A stretch of DNA of 64,000 bases from JAOPZW01 sp963789015 (lineage in GTDB: Bacteria > Actinomycetota > Thermoleophilia > Solirubrobacterales > Solirubrobacteraceae): NCBI GenBank assembly GCA_963789015.1, contig CAWBIU010000001.1:186001-250000 (forward strand), in the 5' to 3' direction. Position numbers and translations under genes: made by a program. The notes below the pieces were generated by a model, which searched no databases, was not told the DNA's origin, and worked only from the letters and a program-made list of their open reading frames with translations. Below are positions 8,178 to 17,092 of this stretch, piece by piece. The number at the start of each line of letters is the position of its first letter. Positions within the stretch are counted from its first letter, which is position 1.

Positions 8178-11075
8178 TCAGCCGCAGCCGGTGTTGTTGC
8201 CGCAGCTCGAGCACGTGTAGCACGACCCGGTCCGCTGCATCATGCCGCCGCACTGGTTGCATGCCGGGCCGAGGTCGAGCCCGACGCGGCCGAGCTTGGC
8301 GGGGACCACGGGCGGCGTGTCGGTCAGCGCCGCGGCGGCCGGTTGGGCCGGCGCGGCCGGGGCCTCGGGCGCCGGTGCGGCCGCGACAGACGGGGCGCCG
8401 TTCCCGTTGGCCGGGCCGGCGGTGTCCGAGCCGACGGACATCGCGGTGTCCTGGGCCATCATCCGCGCGCGGACCTCGGGCGTGAGGATGCCGAGCTCCT
8501 CCTGCGTGTCCGCGTCGAGGAAGCGCGAGGCGAGCCAGCGCATGATGTAGTCGGGCATCGACTTGGCGAACGGGATCTCCGGGTTGGTGGTGATCCCCTC
8601 CGGGTCGAAGCGCATGTAGCTGAACTTCTGCACGAGCGTCTCGAGCGGCACGCCGTACTGCAGCGCGATCGAGATCGACGTCGCGAAGGAGTTCATCATC
8701 CCGCGCAGCGTCGAGCCCTCCTTGCCGATGTCGGTGAGGAAGATCTCGCCGACGGTGCCGTCCTCGTACATGCCGGCGGTGATGTAGCCCTCGTGGCCGC
8801 CGATCGAGAACTTGTGCGTGATCGACTGGCGCTCGCGCGGCATCCGCTTGCGGTCGCGGGTGACCTCGGCGCGGGCCCCGGCGACAGCCTCGGCCACGCG
8901 GGCGTCGACCGCCTCGGGCGGCAGCCAGCCCTCGGGCGCGACGACCGCCGGCTCGCCCGCGGTCGTCTGCGCCTCGGTGCGCAGCGCCTGGGCCGTCTTC
9001 GAGCCGTCGCGGTAGATGGCCAGCGCCTTGACGCCGCAGCGCCAGGCCTCGATGTAGGCCTCGGCGATGTCGTCGACGGTCGCCGTCTGCGGCATGTTCA
9101 CCGTCTTGGAGATCGCGCCGGACAGGAACGGCTGGACGGCGCCCATCATCTTGATGTGGCCCATGTGCGCGATCGCGCGCTCGCCGACGGCCACGTCGAA
9201 GACGGGCAGGTGCTCGGCCGCCAGGCCGGGCGCCCCGACGATCGTCGCGTGCTCGTTGACGTACGCCTCGATCTGCTCGATCTGCTCGTCGCTGTAGCCC
9301 AGCGTGCCGAGCGCCATCGGGATCGTGCGGTTGACGATCGTCATCTGGCCGCCGCCGACGAGCTCCTTGAACTTGACGAGCGAGAAGTCGGGCTCGATGC
9401 CGGTCGTGTCGCAGTCCATGAGGAACGAGATCGTCCCCGTGGGCGCGAGCACGGTCGCCTGGGCGTTGCGGTAGCCGTGCGCCTCGCCCAGCGCCACGGC
9501 CTCCTCCCAGCTCGCCCGCGCGGCCTCGACCAGCGCCGTGTCGGCGAGCGCGGCGTCCGGGATCGCGTAGGAGGCGTCGCGGTGCATGCGCATGACCGCG
9601 TTGTGCGGCTCACGGTTCTCCGCGTAGCGCTCGTAGGGCCCGAGCGCCGCGGCGACCTTGGCCGACTCGCGGTAGGCGCGGCCGGTCATCAGGGCGGTGA
9701 TCGCCGCCGCCGTCGCGCGGCCGGCGTCGGAGTCGTACGGCATGCCGTTGGACATCAGCAGCGCGCCGAGGTTGGCGTAGCCGAGGCCGAGCTGGCGGAA
9801 GGCGCGGGCGTTGGCGCCGATCGCCTCGGTCGGGTAGCTCGACGGGCCGACGATGATCTCCTGGGCCAGGAAGATGATGTCGACGGTGTGCTGGAAGGAG
9901 TCGACGTCGAAGGTGCCGTCGGCGCGGCGGAACTTCATGAGGTTCAGCGACGCGAGGTTGCACGCGCTGTCGTCGACGTGCATGTACTCCGAGCAGGGGT
10001 TGGACGCGTTGATGCGGCCCGAGTTCGGCGACGTGTGCCACTGGTTGATCGTCGTGTCGTACTGGACGCCCGGGTCGGCGCAGCGCCACGCCGCCTCGGC
10101 GATGTCGCGCATGAGCTCGCGCGCGGGGATCGGGTCGCCGATCGGCTCGCCGGTCCTGCGGGCGGTCGTACGCCAATCCTCGTCCTGCTCGACGGCGTGC
10201 ATGAACGCGTCGGTGACGCGCACCGAGTTGTTGGCGTTCTGGTACTGGATCGACTGGAAGCCGTCGCCGTCGATCGACATGTCGAAGCCGGCGCGCGCGA
10301 GGGCCTCGGCCTTCTCCTCCTCGTGCGCCTTGCACCAGATGAACTCGCGGATGTCCGGATGGTCGACGTCGAGGACGACCATCTTGGCCGCTCGGCGCGT
10401 CTTGCCGCCCGACTTGATCGTGCCCGCCCACGCGTCGGCGCCGCGCATGAACGAGACCGGCCCGCTCGCCGTGCCGCCCTTGCTCAGCGGCTCCATCGAG
10501 CCGCGGATGTTCGACAGGTTGATGCCCGAGCCGGAGCCGCCGCGGAAGATCTTCCCCTCCTTGGTGTTCCAGGCGAGGATCGACTCCATGTTGTCGTCGA
10601 CGGAGAGGATGAAGCAGGCCGAGCACTGCGGGCTCTCCTCGAAGCCGACGTTGAACCAGACGGGCGAGTTGAAGGCGACCATCTGGTGCAGGAGGACGTA
10701 CGTCAGCTCGGCCTCGAAGGCGTCGCCGTCATCGGGCGTGGCGAAATAGCCGCGAGCGCGGCCCCAGTCGGCGATCGTGCCGGCCACGCGCGAGATCATC
10801 TGCTTGACCGAGCGCTCGCGCGACGGCGCGCCGAGCTGTCCGCGGAAGTACTTCTGGGCGACGATGTTCGTCGAGTTCTGCGACCAGGTGCGCGGGAACT
10901 CGACGTCGGGCTGCTCGAAGGCGACCTTGTCGCCGTGGCCGATGCGCGCGTCGCGCAGCTCCCATTCGACCGAGTCGAACGGGTGGACCCCCGGACTCGT
11001 GAACTTCCGGCGCACGGTCAGCGCCTGACCGGGCCGGATGTCCTGTGCGAGTGCCGTGTGTGGGGTGGTGGCCAT
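8178..11075 (-). CDS. nrdJ: Adenosylcobalamin-dependent (class II) ribonucleotide reductase
   Basis: A 965-residue reductase that converts ribonucleotides to deoxyribonucleotides with an adenosylcobalamin-generated thiyl radical, needing no second subunit or oxygen. Visible features: SPQCSACF with the redox Cys at about 151, the glycine-rich FRGGSGSGINLS, the catalytic NASNPCSEYM with the radical Cys at about 361 and its Glu, LAPTGTISFLMDCDTTGIEP, and a C-terminal zinc-ribbon-like cysteine cluster (CNQCGG...CYTCSSCG) that probably helps re-reduce the active site. A Pro/Ala-rich linker separates that tail. The start MATTPHTALAQD has GAGGGAG upstream. A hairpin follows. The 5' leader holds a small CCCGCA-AAG-TGCGGG hairpin but no B12-riboswitch core that I can recognise. 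Confidence 0.95.
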   Translation of the reverse strand: MATTPHTALAQDIRPGQALTVRRKFTSPGVHPFDSVEWELRDARIGHGDKVAFEQPDVEFPRTWSQNSTNIVAQKYFRGQLGAPSRERSVKQMISRVAGTIADWGRARGYFATPDDGDAFEAELTYVLLHQMVAFNSPVWFNVGFEESPQCSACFILSVDDNMESILAWNTKEGKIFRGGSGSGINLSNIRGSMEPLSKGGTASGPVSFMRGADAWAGTIKSGGKTRRAAKMVVLDVDHPDIREFIWCKAHEEEKAEALARAGFDMSIDGDGFQSIQYQNANNSVRVTDAFMHAVEQDEDWRTTARRTGEPIGDPIPARELMRDIAEAAWRCADPGVQYDTTINQWHTSPNSGRINASNPCSEYMHVDDSACNLASLNLMKFRRADGTFDVDSFQHTVDIIFLAQEIIVGPSSYPTEAIGANARAFRQLGLGYANLGALLMSNGMPYDSDAGRATAAAITALMTGRAYRESAKVAAALGPYERYAENREPHNAVMRMHRDASYAIPDAALADTALVEAARASWEEAVALGEAHGYRNAQATVLAPTGTISFLMDCDTTGIEPDFSLVKFKELVGGGQMTIVNRTIPMALGTLGYSDEQIEQIEAYVNEHATIVGAPGLAAEHLPVFDVAVGERAIAHMGHIKMMGAVQPFLSGAISKTVNMPQTATVDDIAEAYIEAWRCGVKALAIYRDGSKTAQALRTEAQTTAGEPAVVAPEGWLPPEAVDARVAEAVAGARAEVTRDRKRMPRERQSITHKFSIGGHEGYITAGMYEDGTVGEIFLTDIGKEGSTLRGMMNSFATSISIALQYGVPLETLVQKFSYMRFDPEGITTNPEIPFAKSMPDYIMRWLASRFLDADTQEELGILTPEVRARMMAQDTAMSVGSDTAGPANGNGAPSVAAAPAPEAPAAPAQPAAAALTDTPPVVPAKLGRVGLDLGPACNQCGGMMQRTGSCYTCSSCGNNTGCG

Positions 11076-11352
11076 GCGAGCTGTGCTCCCTCTCGTGCCG
11101 CGTTTTCCCGCACTTTGCGGGCGGTTTCATGCGATTTTCGCGCGACCTCGAAGCATCCTCGTTGGGTCGGACGGAATCGCTGTGGAGCACCCTTCATGGT
11201 ACTTGGCGACCCCCCGTTCACCGGGTTCGGATACCACGAGAGAACCCGCAAGGAGCGGGCTCGACCTGCGCGGACGGCGGAGCATGCCGGTGGGCGAGGA
11301 CGGAACGGCGACGCCCCCGGAGACCCGCGCGACCGCTAGCCTCGGCGCACCC

Positions 11353-11799
11353 ATGCGCCGACTCGCTCTGCTCGTCTGCATGCTCGCCGTGCCCGCCGTC
11401 GGCGCGTGCGGCGGCAACGACCAGGACGACGCGCAGAAGGCCGCCGAGAGCTACGTCTCCGAGCTCGGCGACCGCGACGGCGCCGGGACCTGCGAGCACA
11501 TGACCGCCGACCTGCAGCAGCAGTTCACCGCCGCGGTCGCCGCCCAGCAGCCGCAGTTCAAGGGGCGCGACTGCGCGCGCATCATGCAGACCGCGCTCAA
11601 CGCGATCCCGCCGGCGCAGCTCAAGCTCTTCGCCGACGCGAAGATCAGCGAGATGAAGCTCGACGGCGAGCGTGGCACCTTCCGCTACACGCTCGGCCCG
11701 AGCCCGGACATCCCGGACGAGATCAACGTCGACGGGCGGGTCGCCAAGGAGGACGGCGACTGGAAGGTCTCCTGCTGCGTCCCCGGGCAGAGCGGCTGA
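11353..11799 (+). CDS. Secreted lipoprotein, possibly NTF2-like
   Basis: A 148-residue predicted lipoprotein. The signal peptide MRRLALLVCMLAVPAV runs into the lipobox VGAC, with Cys at about residue 19. The mature part opens with a helix of the type AAESYVSELGDRDGAGTCEH, which resembles the start of NTF2-like/SnoaL-like lipoproteins, and ends with a strand before GDWKVSCC. Four further Cys suggest disulfides outside the cell. It precedes the dimethylargininase-like gene by 20 bases and the two are probably one transcript. No specific function can be assigned. Confidence 0.75.
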   Translation: MRRLALLVCMLAVPAVGACGGNDQDDAQKAAESYVSELGDRDGAGTCEHMTADLQQQFTAAVAAQQPQFKGRDCARIMQTALNAIPPAQLKLFADAKISEMKLDGERGTFRYTLGPSPDIPDEINVDGRVAKEDGDWKVSCCVPGQSG

Positions 11800-11819
11800 T
11801 CGAGAGGGAGGACGAACCG

Positions 11820-12704
11820 ATGACGACCGAGCCGACCGCCGCGACCCGCTGGGGCGCCGACTCCGAGACGGGCGTGCTCACCGACGTCCTGCTCGCCTCG
11901 CCCGAGAACTTCCGCTGGCTGCCGACGAGCTCGGTGTCCAAGGCGACGCTCGCGTCGGGGATCGCGTTCGACCGCGAGCTCATGCTCCGCCAGCACGCCG
12001 AGATGGTCAGCGCCTACGAGGACGCCGGCGTCGCCGTCCACACCCTGCCCGCCGACGAGCACCTCCCCTACCAGGTGTTCGCGCGCGACTCGAGCTTCAT
12101 GACGCCGTGGGGCGCCGTGGTCACGCAGATGGCCCAGTGGTGGCGGCGCGGCGAGTACGCGCCGGTCATCCGCTTCCTGCAGGAGCACGGCGTGCCGATC
12201 TTCGGCATGGTCACGGCCGGCTCGCTCGAGGGCGGCGACTTCGACGTCATCGAGCCCGGCGCCGTGCTCATCGGCCACTGCGGCGAGCGCACCCAGGACG
12301 TCGCCGCGCGACAGGTCGCCGGGTGGCTGGAGGCCGAGGGCTGGGAGGTCCTCCTGCAGCCGATCGCCGAGCACTACGTCCACATCGACCTGATGGTCTG
12401 CATGGTCGCGCCGAAGCTCGCCGCGGTGTGCCTGGACACGACGCCCGACGAGACCCTGCGGTGGCTGCGCGGCAAGGGGGTCGAGCTCGTCCCGGTCTCG
12501 TTCAAGGACACGATGAAGCTCGGCTGCAACGTCGTCTCGCTCGGGGACGACCGGGTCATCTCGACGGCCGCGTCGACCGAGCTCAACGAGCGCCTGCGCG
12601 CGCTCGGCATCACCGTCTACGACCCCGACGTGTCGATGTTCACGCTCGGCGGCGGCGGCGTGCACTGCATGTGCCAGGCGCTGCACCGCGAGCCCGCGGC
12701 CTGA
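11820..12704 (+). CDS. Dimethylarginine dimethylaminohydrolase/arginine deiminase-like hydrolase
   Basis: A 294-residue guanidino-group-modifying enzyme of the pentein fold. The triad-type residues are visible: SLEGGDFDV (Glu/Asp, near 140), HYVHIDLMV (catalytic His, near 185) and the C-terminal GGGGVHCMCQALHRE with the nucleophilic Cys at about 283. The length fits dimethylargininases (about 255-290 aa) better than arginine deiminases (about 400). The expected reaction is hydrolysis of N-omega-methylarginines to citrulline plus methylamine, although other guanidino substrates are possible. GGGAGG precedes the ATG. It sits directly behind a lipoprotein gene. Confidence 0.85.
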   Translation: MTTEPTAATRWGADSETGVLTDVLLASPENFRWLPTSSVSKATLASGIAFDRELMLRQHAEMVSAYEDAGVAVHTLPADEHLPYQVFARDSSFMTPWGAVVTQMAQWWRRGEYAPVIRFLQEHGVPIFGMVTAGSLEGGDFDVIEPGAVLIGHCGERTQDVAARQVAGWLEAEGWEVLLQPIAEHYVHIDLMVCMVAPKLAAVCLDTTPDETLRWLRGKGVELVPVSFKDTMKLGCNVVSLGDDRVISTAASTELNERLRALGITVYDPDVSMFTLGGGGVHCMCQALHREPAA

Positions 12705-12713
12705 CGCCGCCCC

Positions 12714-13166
12714 TCAGCGCCCGAGCCGCAGCCAGTCCGTGAACTCCGACCAGGCGTTGCCGACGCGCCAGCCCGCCTCGCCGGTCGCGTGGAGCCAGCG
12801 CAGCAGCCACGGCGGCTCCCACACGCGCCAGCGGGCGAGGCCGAGCAGCACGAACACGGCGAGCAGGATCCCGGCGACGACGAGCAGGAGGGCGATCGCC
12901 GCGGTGTCGCGGCTGTCGTCCTGCGCCGTCGAGGTCACGGTCGTCGGCGGCGGCGCGGCCGGGGCCGGGGCGGGCGCCGGCGCCGCGGTGGCCGTCGGCG
13001 GCGCGGTCGTCTCCGTGGGAGTCGTGGGTGTCGTGCCCGCCGGCGTGGAGGACGTGGTCGGCGTGGTCGGCGTGGCCGGCGTCGTGCCGGTCGTGTCCTG
13101 CGCGAGCGCAGCCGCCGGCCCGGCGAGGGCCGCGACGAGCAGCGCGATGAGCAGGGGTCGCGTCAC
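12714..13166 (-). CDS. Single-pass membrane protein with Thr/Pro-rich extracellular stalk
   Basis: A 150-residue protein: signal peptide (residues 1-22, MTRPLLIALLVAALAGPAAA), a low-complexity Thr/Pro/Ala stalk (about 24-82), one transmembrane helix (about 88-110, AIALLLVVAGILLAVFVLLG) and a Trp-rich amphipathic tail (RVWEPPWLLRWLHATGE). No enzyme domain. Its ATG overlaps the tmk stop codon by four bases (ATGA), so it is translated from the tmk message. The function is unknown; the Trp-rich tail probably lies along the inner membrane face. Confidence 0.75.
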   Translation of the reverse strand: MTRPLLIALLVAALAGPAAALAQDTTGTTPATPTTPTTSSTPAGTTPTTPTETTAPPTATAAPAPAPAPAAPPPTTVTSTAQDDSRDTAAIALLLVVAGILLAVFVLLGLARWRVWEPPWLLRWLHATGEAGWRVGNAWSEFTDWLRLGR

Positions 13167-13792
13167 CGGGCCGATGGTAGGAGGTCGTCGAGCGCCTGCA
13201 GCGCGCGGTCGAGGACCTGCGGCGGCCCCGCGGCCGCGTCGATGACCCGGATGCGATCGGGCTCGGCCGCGGCCAGCGCGTCGTAGGCGGCGGCGATCGC
13301 CGCGAAGAAGGCGCCGTCCTCGCGCTCGAGGCGGTCGGGCTCCTGGCCCCGCGCGGCCTGCCGGTCGGCGCGCACGTCGGGGTCGGCGCGCAGCAGCAGC
13401 GTGCGGTCGGGCCGCAGCCCACCCGTCCCGAAGTCATTGATCCGCGCCACCGCGTCGAGCCCCAGCCCGCGTCCACCGCCCTGGTAGGCGAGCGACGAGT
13501 CGATGAAGCGGTCGAGCAGGACCCAGCGGCCGTCGTCGAGCAGCGGCTCGAGGCGCTCGGCGACGAGCTGCGCGCGCGCCGCCGCGTAGAGCAGCGCCTC
13601 GGCGCGCGGGTCGACGCGCAGCGCCGGGTCCTTGACGAGCGCGCGGATGCGCTCGGACAGCTCGACCCCGCCCGGCTCGCGCAGCGGCTCGACCTCGACC
13701 CCGCGCGTCGCCAGGGCGTGCAGGAGCCCGTCGGCCAGCGTCGTCTTGCCGGCGCCGTCGAGGCCCTCGATGGTGATGAGCCGGCCGCGCAT
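13163..13792 (-). CDS. tmk: Thymidylate kinase
   Basis: A 209-residue dTMP kinase, converting dTMP to dTDP with ATP. The P-loop is EGLDGAGKTT at residues 9-18, the DR(Y/F/H) motif is LLDRFIDSSLAYQG near residue 95, and the Arg-rich lid is around residue 145. REPGG at about residue 40 contacts the substrate. The start MRGRLITIEG is the normal N-terminus. It is divergent from holB, with only about 18 bases between starts, a gene order (tmk next to holB) common in bacteria. The downstream membrane-protein gene overlaps its stop. Confidence 0.93.
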   Translation of the reverse strand: MRGRLITIEGLDGAGKTTLADGLLHALATRGVEVEPLREPGGVELSERIRALVKDPALRVDPRAEALLYAAARAQLVAERLEPLLDDGRWVLLDRFIDSSLAYQGGGRGLGLDAVARINDFGTGGLRPDRTLLLRADPDVRADRQAARGQEPDRLEREDGAFFAAIAAAYDALAAAEPDRIRVIDAAAGPPQVLDRALQALDDLLPSAR

Positions 13793-13810
13793 CGTCGTAC
13801 CCTGCCAGAC

Positions 13811-14909
13811 GTGCTGACCGGGACCGAGCGACACCCCCACGCCCGCGCGGTGCTCGGCGCCGCGCTGCCGCCCGACGGCAACCCGAGCCACGCCTACCTG
13901 TTCCACGGCCCCGCGGGCGCGGGCAAGCGCGCGGTGGCGCGCGCCTTCGCGGCCGAGCTGCTCGCCGACGGCGCGCCCGACGAGGCCTCGGTCCGCGAGC
14001 GCGTCGACCACGGCGTGCACCCGGACCTGACGTGGGTCACGCCGAGCGGCGCCCAGGAGATGCTCGTCGGCGACATCGACGAGCCGGTCGTCGCCGCGGC
14101 GTCGCGCACGCCGTTCGAGGCGCGCCGGCGGGTCTTCGTCATCGAGCGCGCCGAGACGATGAACGAGCAGTCGCAGAACAAGATGCTGAAGACGCTCGAG
14201 GAGCCGGCGCCGTTCGCCCACCTGATCCTGCTCTCCAGCCGGCCCGGCCAGCTGCTGCCGACGATCTCCTCGCGCTGCCAGCACGTGCGCTTCGACGCGC
14301 CGCCGCCCGAGGCGATCGCCGCGGCGCTCGAGGCGGCCGGGATCGACCCGGCGACGGCGCAGGCCAGCGCCCGGCTCGGGCTCGGCGACGCCGAGCGCGC
14401 GGCACGCGCGCCGGTCCTGCGCGAGCACGCCGAGGCCTACGCGCGCGCCGCGCTGCACGGCACGCTCGACACCCGCCCGTGGGTCGGGCTGCTGGCCACG
14501 GCCCGCCAGGAGGGCGATGCCGCCGCAGGCGGCCGTCGAGGAGCGCGTCGCCGCCGACCTCGAGCTGCTGCCCAAGCGCGACCGCAAGCGCGCCGAGCGC
14601 GAGGGCTCCGAGGCGGCGCGCCGCGCCCAGCGCCGGGCGCGGATGACGGCGATCGACCAGGCGCTCGAGCTCGCGGGCCTGTGGTTCCGCGACGTCGCCT
14701 GCGTCGCCGACGGCGCGCCCGAGCTGGCCCACGCCACCGATCGCGCCGAGGAGCTGCGCGCCGACGCCGACGGCCGCCGCGGCACGGCGCTGCGCTCGGC
14801 CGTCGAGCTCGTCGACGAGGCGCGCGCGGCGCTGATCCTCTACCCGAGCGAGGAGCTCCTGCTCGAGGCGCTCGCGTCCCGGCTGTGCCGCGCCGTCGCG
14901 GTCAGGTGA
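13811..14909 (+). CDS. holB: DNA polymerase III delta-prime subunit, interrupted by a frameshift
   Basis: This encodes the clamp-loader subunit delta-prime. The first 235 codons from GTG read as a AAA+ domain: the Walker-A-like HGPAGAGKRAVARAFAAEL, the expected FVIERAETMNEQSQNKMLK, TLEEPAP, and the sensor-like ISSRCQHVRF. At about 14515-14530 the sense passes into the next frame, which reads PQAAVEERVAADLELLPKRD and continues to a normal end at 14909. Removing one G from the run near 14527 rejoins them. holB is essential, so a sequencing or assembly error or ribosomal frameshifting is likelier than a null mutation. The 3' end overlaps uppP by 8 bases, tail to tail. Confidence 0.85.
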
Positions 14910-15714
14910 TGACGCCCGCGCCGGCGAGCGCGATGACCACGGCGCCGAGCACGAGCCGGTAGCCGACGAACCAGGCGATCGAGTGGTTCACGAGGAAGCG
15001 CAGCAGGAACGCGATCGACGCGTACCCGCTGACGAAGGCGGCGACGGTGGCCAGCGCGGTCGGGCCGGGCGGCGCGCCGCCCTCGCCGACGTGGCGTAGC
15101 TCGAACACCCCCGAGAGCACGACCGCCGGAACGGAGAGCAGGAACGAGTAGCGCGCCGCCGCCGTGCGGTCGAAGTTCAGCAGCAGGCCGGCGGAGATCG
15201 TCGCGCCCGAGCGGCTCACGCCAGGGATCAGCGCGAGCGCCTGCGCAAAGCCGATGATCAGACCGTCGCGCGCGGTGAGCGTGTCGAGCTCGCGGTCGCG
15301 GCGGCTCCGCGCCTCGGCGTAGAGCATCACGAAGCCGAATCCGATCAGCATCGCGCCGATCAGCTCGAGCGAGCGGAACTCGTTCTCGATCGGATCGCTG
15401 AAGGCGAGCCCGAGGATGCTGATCGGGATCGTGCCGAGGATGATGTACCAGCCCAGGCGGGCATCGAGCGTACGGCGCTCCTGCGGATCACGGAGCGAGC
15501 GCGTCCAGGCGACCGCGATCCGCCACAGATCGTGGCGGAAGTAGAGCAGCACCGCGGCCATCGTCCCGAGCTGGATGATGGCCGTGAACGCGGCGCCCGG
15601 ATCCTCCCAGCCGAAGAAGGCCGGGACGATGCGGAGGTGTCCGGAGCTCGAGACGGGCAGGAACTCGGTCAGTCCCTGGACGAGGCCGAGCACGATGGCC
15701 TGCAGCGCGTCCAT
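14902..15714 (-). CDS. uppP: Undecaprenyl-diphosphatase (UppP/BacA)
   Basis: A 270-residue integral membrane phosphatase that recycles undecaprenyl diphosphate to the monophosphate carrier for peptidoglycan synthesis; overproduction gives bacitracin resistance. The two signature segments are present: GLTEFLPVSSSGHLRI near the N-terminus (catalytic Glu and Ser/His) and PGVSRSGATISAGLLL near residue 165 (catalytic Arg). About eight hydrophobic helices are visible and the length is typical. It is tail to tail with holB, and 13 bases downstream of the PHP phosphoesterase gene on the same strand, so those two probably form an operon. Confidence 0.95.
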   Translation of the reverse strand: MDALQAIVLGLVQGLTEFLPVSSSGHLRIVPAFFGWEDPGAAFTAIIQLGTMAAVLLYFRHDLWRIAVAWTRSLRDPQERRTLDARLGWYIILGTIPISILGLAFSDPIENEFRSLELIGAMLIGFGFVMLYAEARSRRDRELDTLTARDGLIIGFAQALALIPGVSRSGATISAGLLLNFDRTAAARYSFLLSVPAVVLSGVFELRHVGEGGAPPGPTALATVAAFVSGYASIAFLLRFLVNHSIAWFVGYRLVLGAVVIALAGAGVIT

Positions 15715-15727
15715 GCAGCGGGTGACG

Positions 15728-16591
15728 TTACTTCGCCTGGTCGGGGATCGATCCCAGCCGTGGGTCCAGGTCGTATGTCGAGAAGGCCCGGAAGGCGTGG
15801 AAGCGGGGATGCTCGGGACCGTGGAAGTCGGCCGAGCCGGTCGTCAGCAGGCCCAGCTCGCTGCAACGCTCGGCGACGAGCCGGGTCTGCCGCTCATCAT
15901 GGGTGATGTAGAAGGCCTCGACCCCGTCCATCCCGAGCGCGGCGAAGCGGTCGACGGTGTCGAGCACCTCGGCGTCGCGGTCGAGGTCCCAGAACGGGTG
16001 CGCCCAGACGGCGACGCCGCCGGCGTCGTGGATCAGCCCGATCGCCTCGGCCACCGTGGGCGTGGTGCGGCGCCGGTAGCCCGGCGTGCCGGGGATCAGA
16101 TAGCGCTCGAGCAGTTGCGAGCTGTTCACGATCCCCTCGTCCTGGAGGCGCATGCTGTTGGCCGGATGCTCGAACGCGGCCTGGGCGAGATGGGGACGAC
16201 CGACGGAGGCTCCCCCGCGGTCGGGCGCGTCGAGCTCGAAGCCGAGCTCGCGCAGGGCGTCGGCCATCCGCCCGATGCGCGCGGCGCGGTCGGCGCGGTA
16301 GACCTCGAGCGCGTCGAGCAGCCGCGCGCTGCGATGGTCGATCCCGTAGCCGAGGACGTGGAGGTCCTCCCGCTCGCCGTCGAGCGTCGACAGCTCCGCC
16401 GCCGGGACGACGCGGAGGCCCTCAGCCTGCGCCGCATGGAGCGCCTCGTCGACGCCGTCCACCGAGTCATGGTCGGTCAGCGCCAGCAGCTCGACACCCG
16501 CCGCCGCCGCGGCGGCGACCACCGCCCGCGGCGCTAGCGCGCCGTCGGAGTGCGTCGAGTGGGACTGGAGGTCGAAATTCGGACGGCTCAC
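15728..16591 (-). CDS. PHP-domain metal-dependent phosphoesterase
   Basis: A 287-residue PHP-superfamily protein starting at GTG. The metal-binding motifs are in order: FDLQSHSTHSDG (motif 1, HxH) at residues 6-17, LTDHDSVDG (motif 2), the Glu in VPAAELST, AVWAHPFWD, and the final TGSADFHG with Asp-His. Relatives such as the RNase AM/TrpH group hydrolyse 3',5'-nucleoside bisphosphates or trim short oligoribonucleotides; that role is likely but not proven here. It lies just upstream of uppP on the same strand and is divergent from the marR-type gene. Confidence 0.85.
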   Translation of the reverse strand: MSRPNFDLQSHSTHSDGALAPRAVVAAAAAAGVELLALTDHDSVDGVDEALHAAQAEGLRVVPAAELSTLDGEREDLHVLGYGIDHRSARLLDALEVYRADRAARIGRMADALRELGFELDAPDRGGASVGRPHLAQAAFEHPANSMRLQDEGIVNSSQLLERYLIPGTPGYRRRTTPTVAEAIGLIHDAGGVAVWAHPFWDLDRDAEVLDTVDRFAALGMDGVEAFYITHDERQTRLVAERCSELGLLTTGSADFHGPEHPRFHAFRAFSTYDLDPRLGSIPDQAK

Positions 16592-16621
16592 GAGTTGGCG
16601 CAGGCTAGTGGCGCCGATTGG

Positions 16622-16639
16622 TTGTTAGCCTGCTAAGCA
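16622..16639. promoter_or_regulatory. Candidate MarR operator overlapping the marR start
   Basis: An imperfect palindrome with a perfect core, TTAGC-CT-GCTAA (16625-16636), and flanks TTG and GCAA. It abuts the ATG at 16640 and lies between divergent genes. The form TTAGC..GCTAA is typical of MarR-family sites, so autorepression and control of the coupled exporters is expected. Confidence 0.6.
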
Positions 16640-17092
16640 ATGTCCTCGACTCCCTCCACCGACTCCGATCTCGCCACGTTCTCGGCCGTCCTCGACGACT
16701 TCATGACGGCGACCCGCCGCGCCCGCGGGCGCCTCGGCGCCGACAGCGAGATGTCCCTCTCCCAGTACCAGCTGCTGCGCCCGCTGCTCGACCGCGGCCG
16801 GCCGCTCGGCGTCTGCGCGCTGGCCGAGGCGGCCGGCGTGAGCCCGCCGACGGCCACGCGCGCGCTCGCCGTCCTCGAGCGAGACGGCCTCATCGAGCGC
16901 CGTGACGACGCCGACGACCGCCGCAAGGTCCGCATCGCGCTGACCGACGAGGGCCTGCACCGCGTCGCCGCCAAGCACGACCGCATCGAGCACCGCCGCC
17001 ACCAGATCTACGAGTCGCTGACGCCGGGAGAGCGCCAGACGACGACGCGCGTCCTCGCCCGCCTCGCGGCGGCCATCGAGGACCTGAAGTGA
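16640..17092 (+). CDS. MarR-family transcriptional regulator
   Basis: A 150-residue winged-helix regulator. The recognition helix region reads LAEAAGVSPPTATRALAVLE (about residues 57-76), followed by the wing DGLIERRDDADDRRKVRIAL with the usual Asp-Asp-Arg tip and then the C-terminal dimerisation helix. It is translationally coupled to the exporter downstream (GTGA overlap at 17089-17092) and preceded by a palindrome touching its own start codon. It is therefore probably an autorepressor released by a pump substrate. No Shine-Dalgarno is visible before the ATG. Confidence 0.9.
   Translation: MSSTPSTDSDLATFSAVLDDFMTATRRARGRLGADSEMSLSQYQLLRPLLDRGRPLGVCALAEAAGVSPPTATRALAVLERDGLIERRDDADDRRKVRIALTDEGLHRVAAKHDRIEHRRHQIYESLTPGERQTTTRVLARLAAAIEDLK

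Noticed and set aside
11076..11180. Cobalamin riboswitch upstream of nrdJ
   Set aside because: I found only a short CCCGCA-AAG-TGCGGG hairpin; the conserved B12-box core (GCCACTG-like) is not visible. A covariance-model search would settle it.
8082..11339. 1085-codon open frame on the plus strand over nrdJ
   Set aside because: It is Arg/Asp/Gly/Val-rich low-complexity sequence with no domains and lies fully antisense to nrdJ, whose motifs are unmistakable. High GC leaves shadow frames open.
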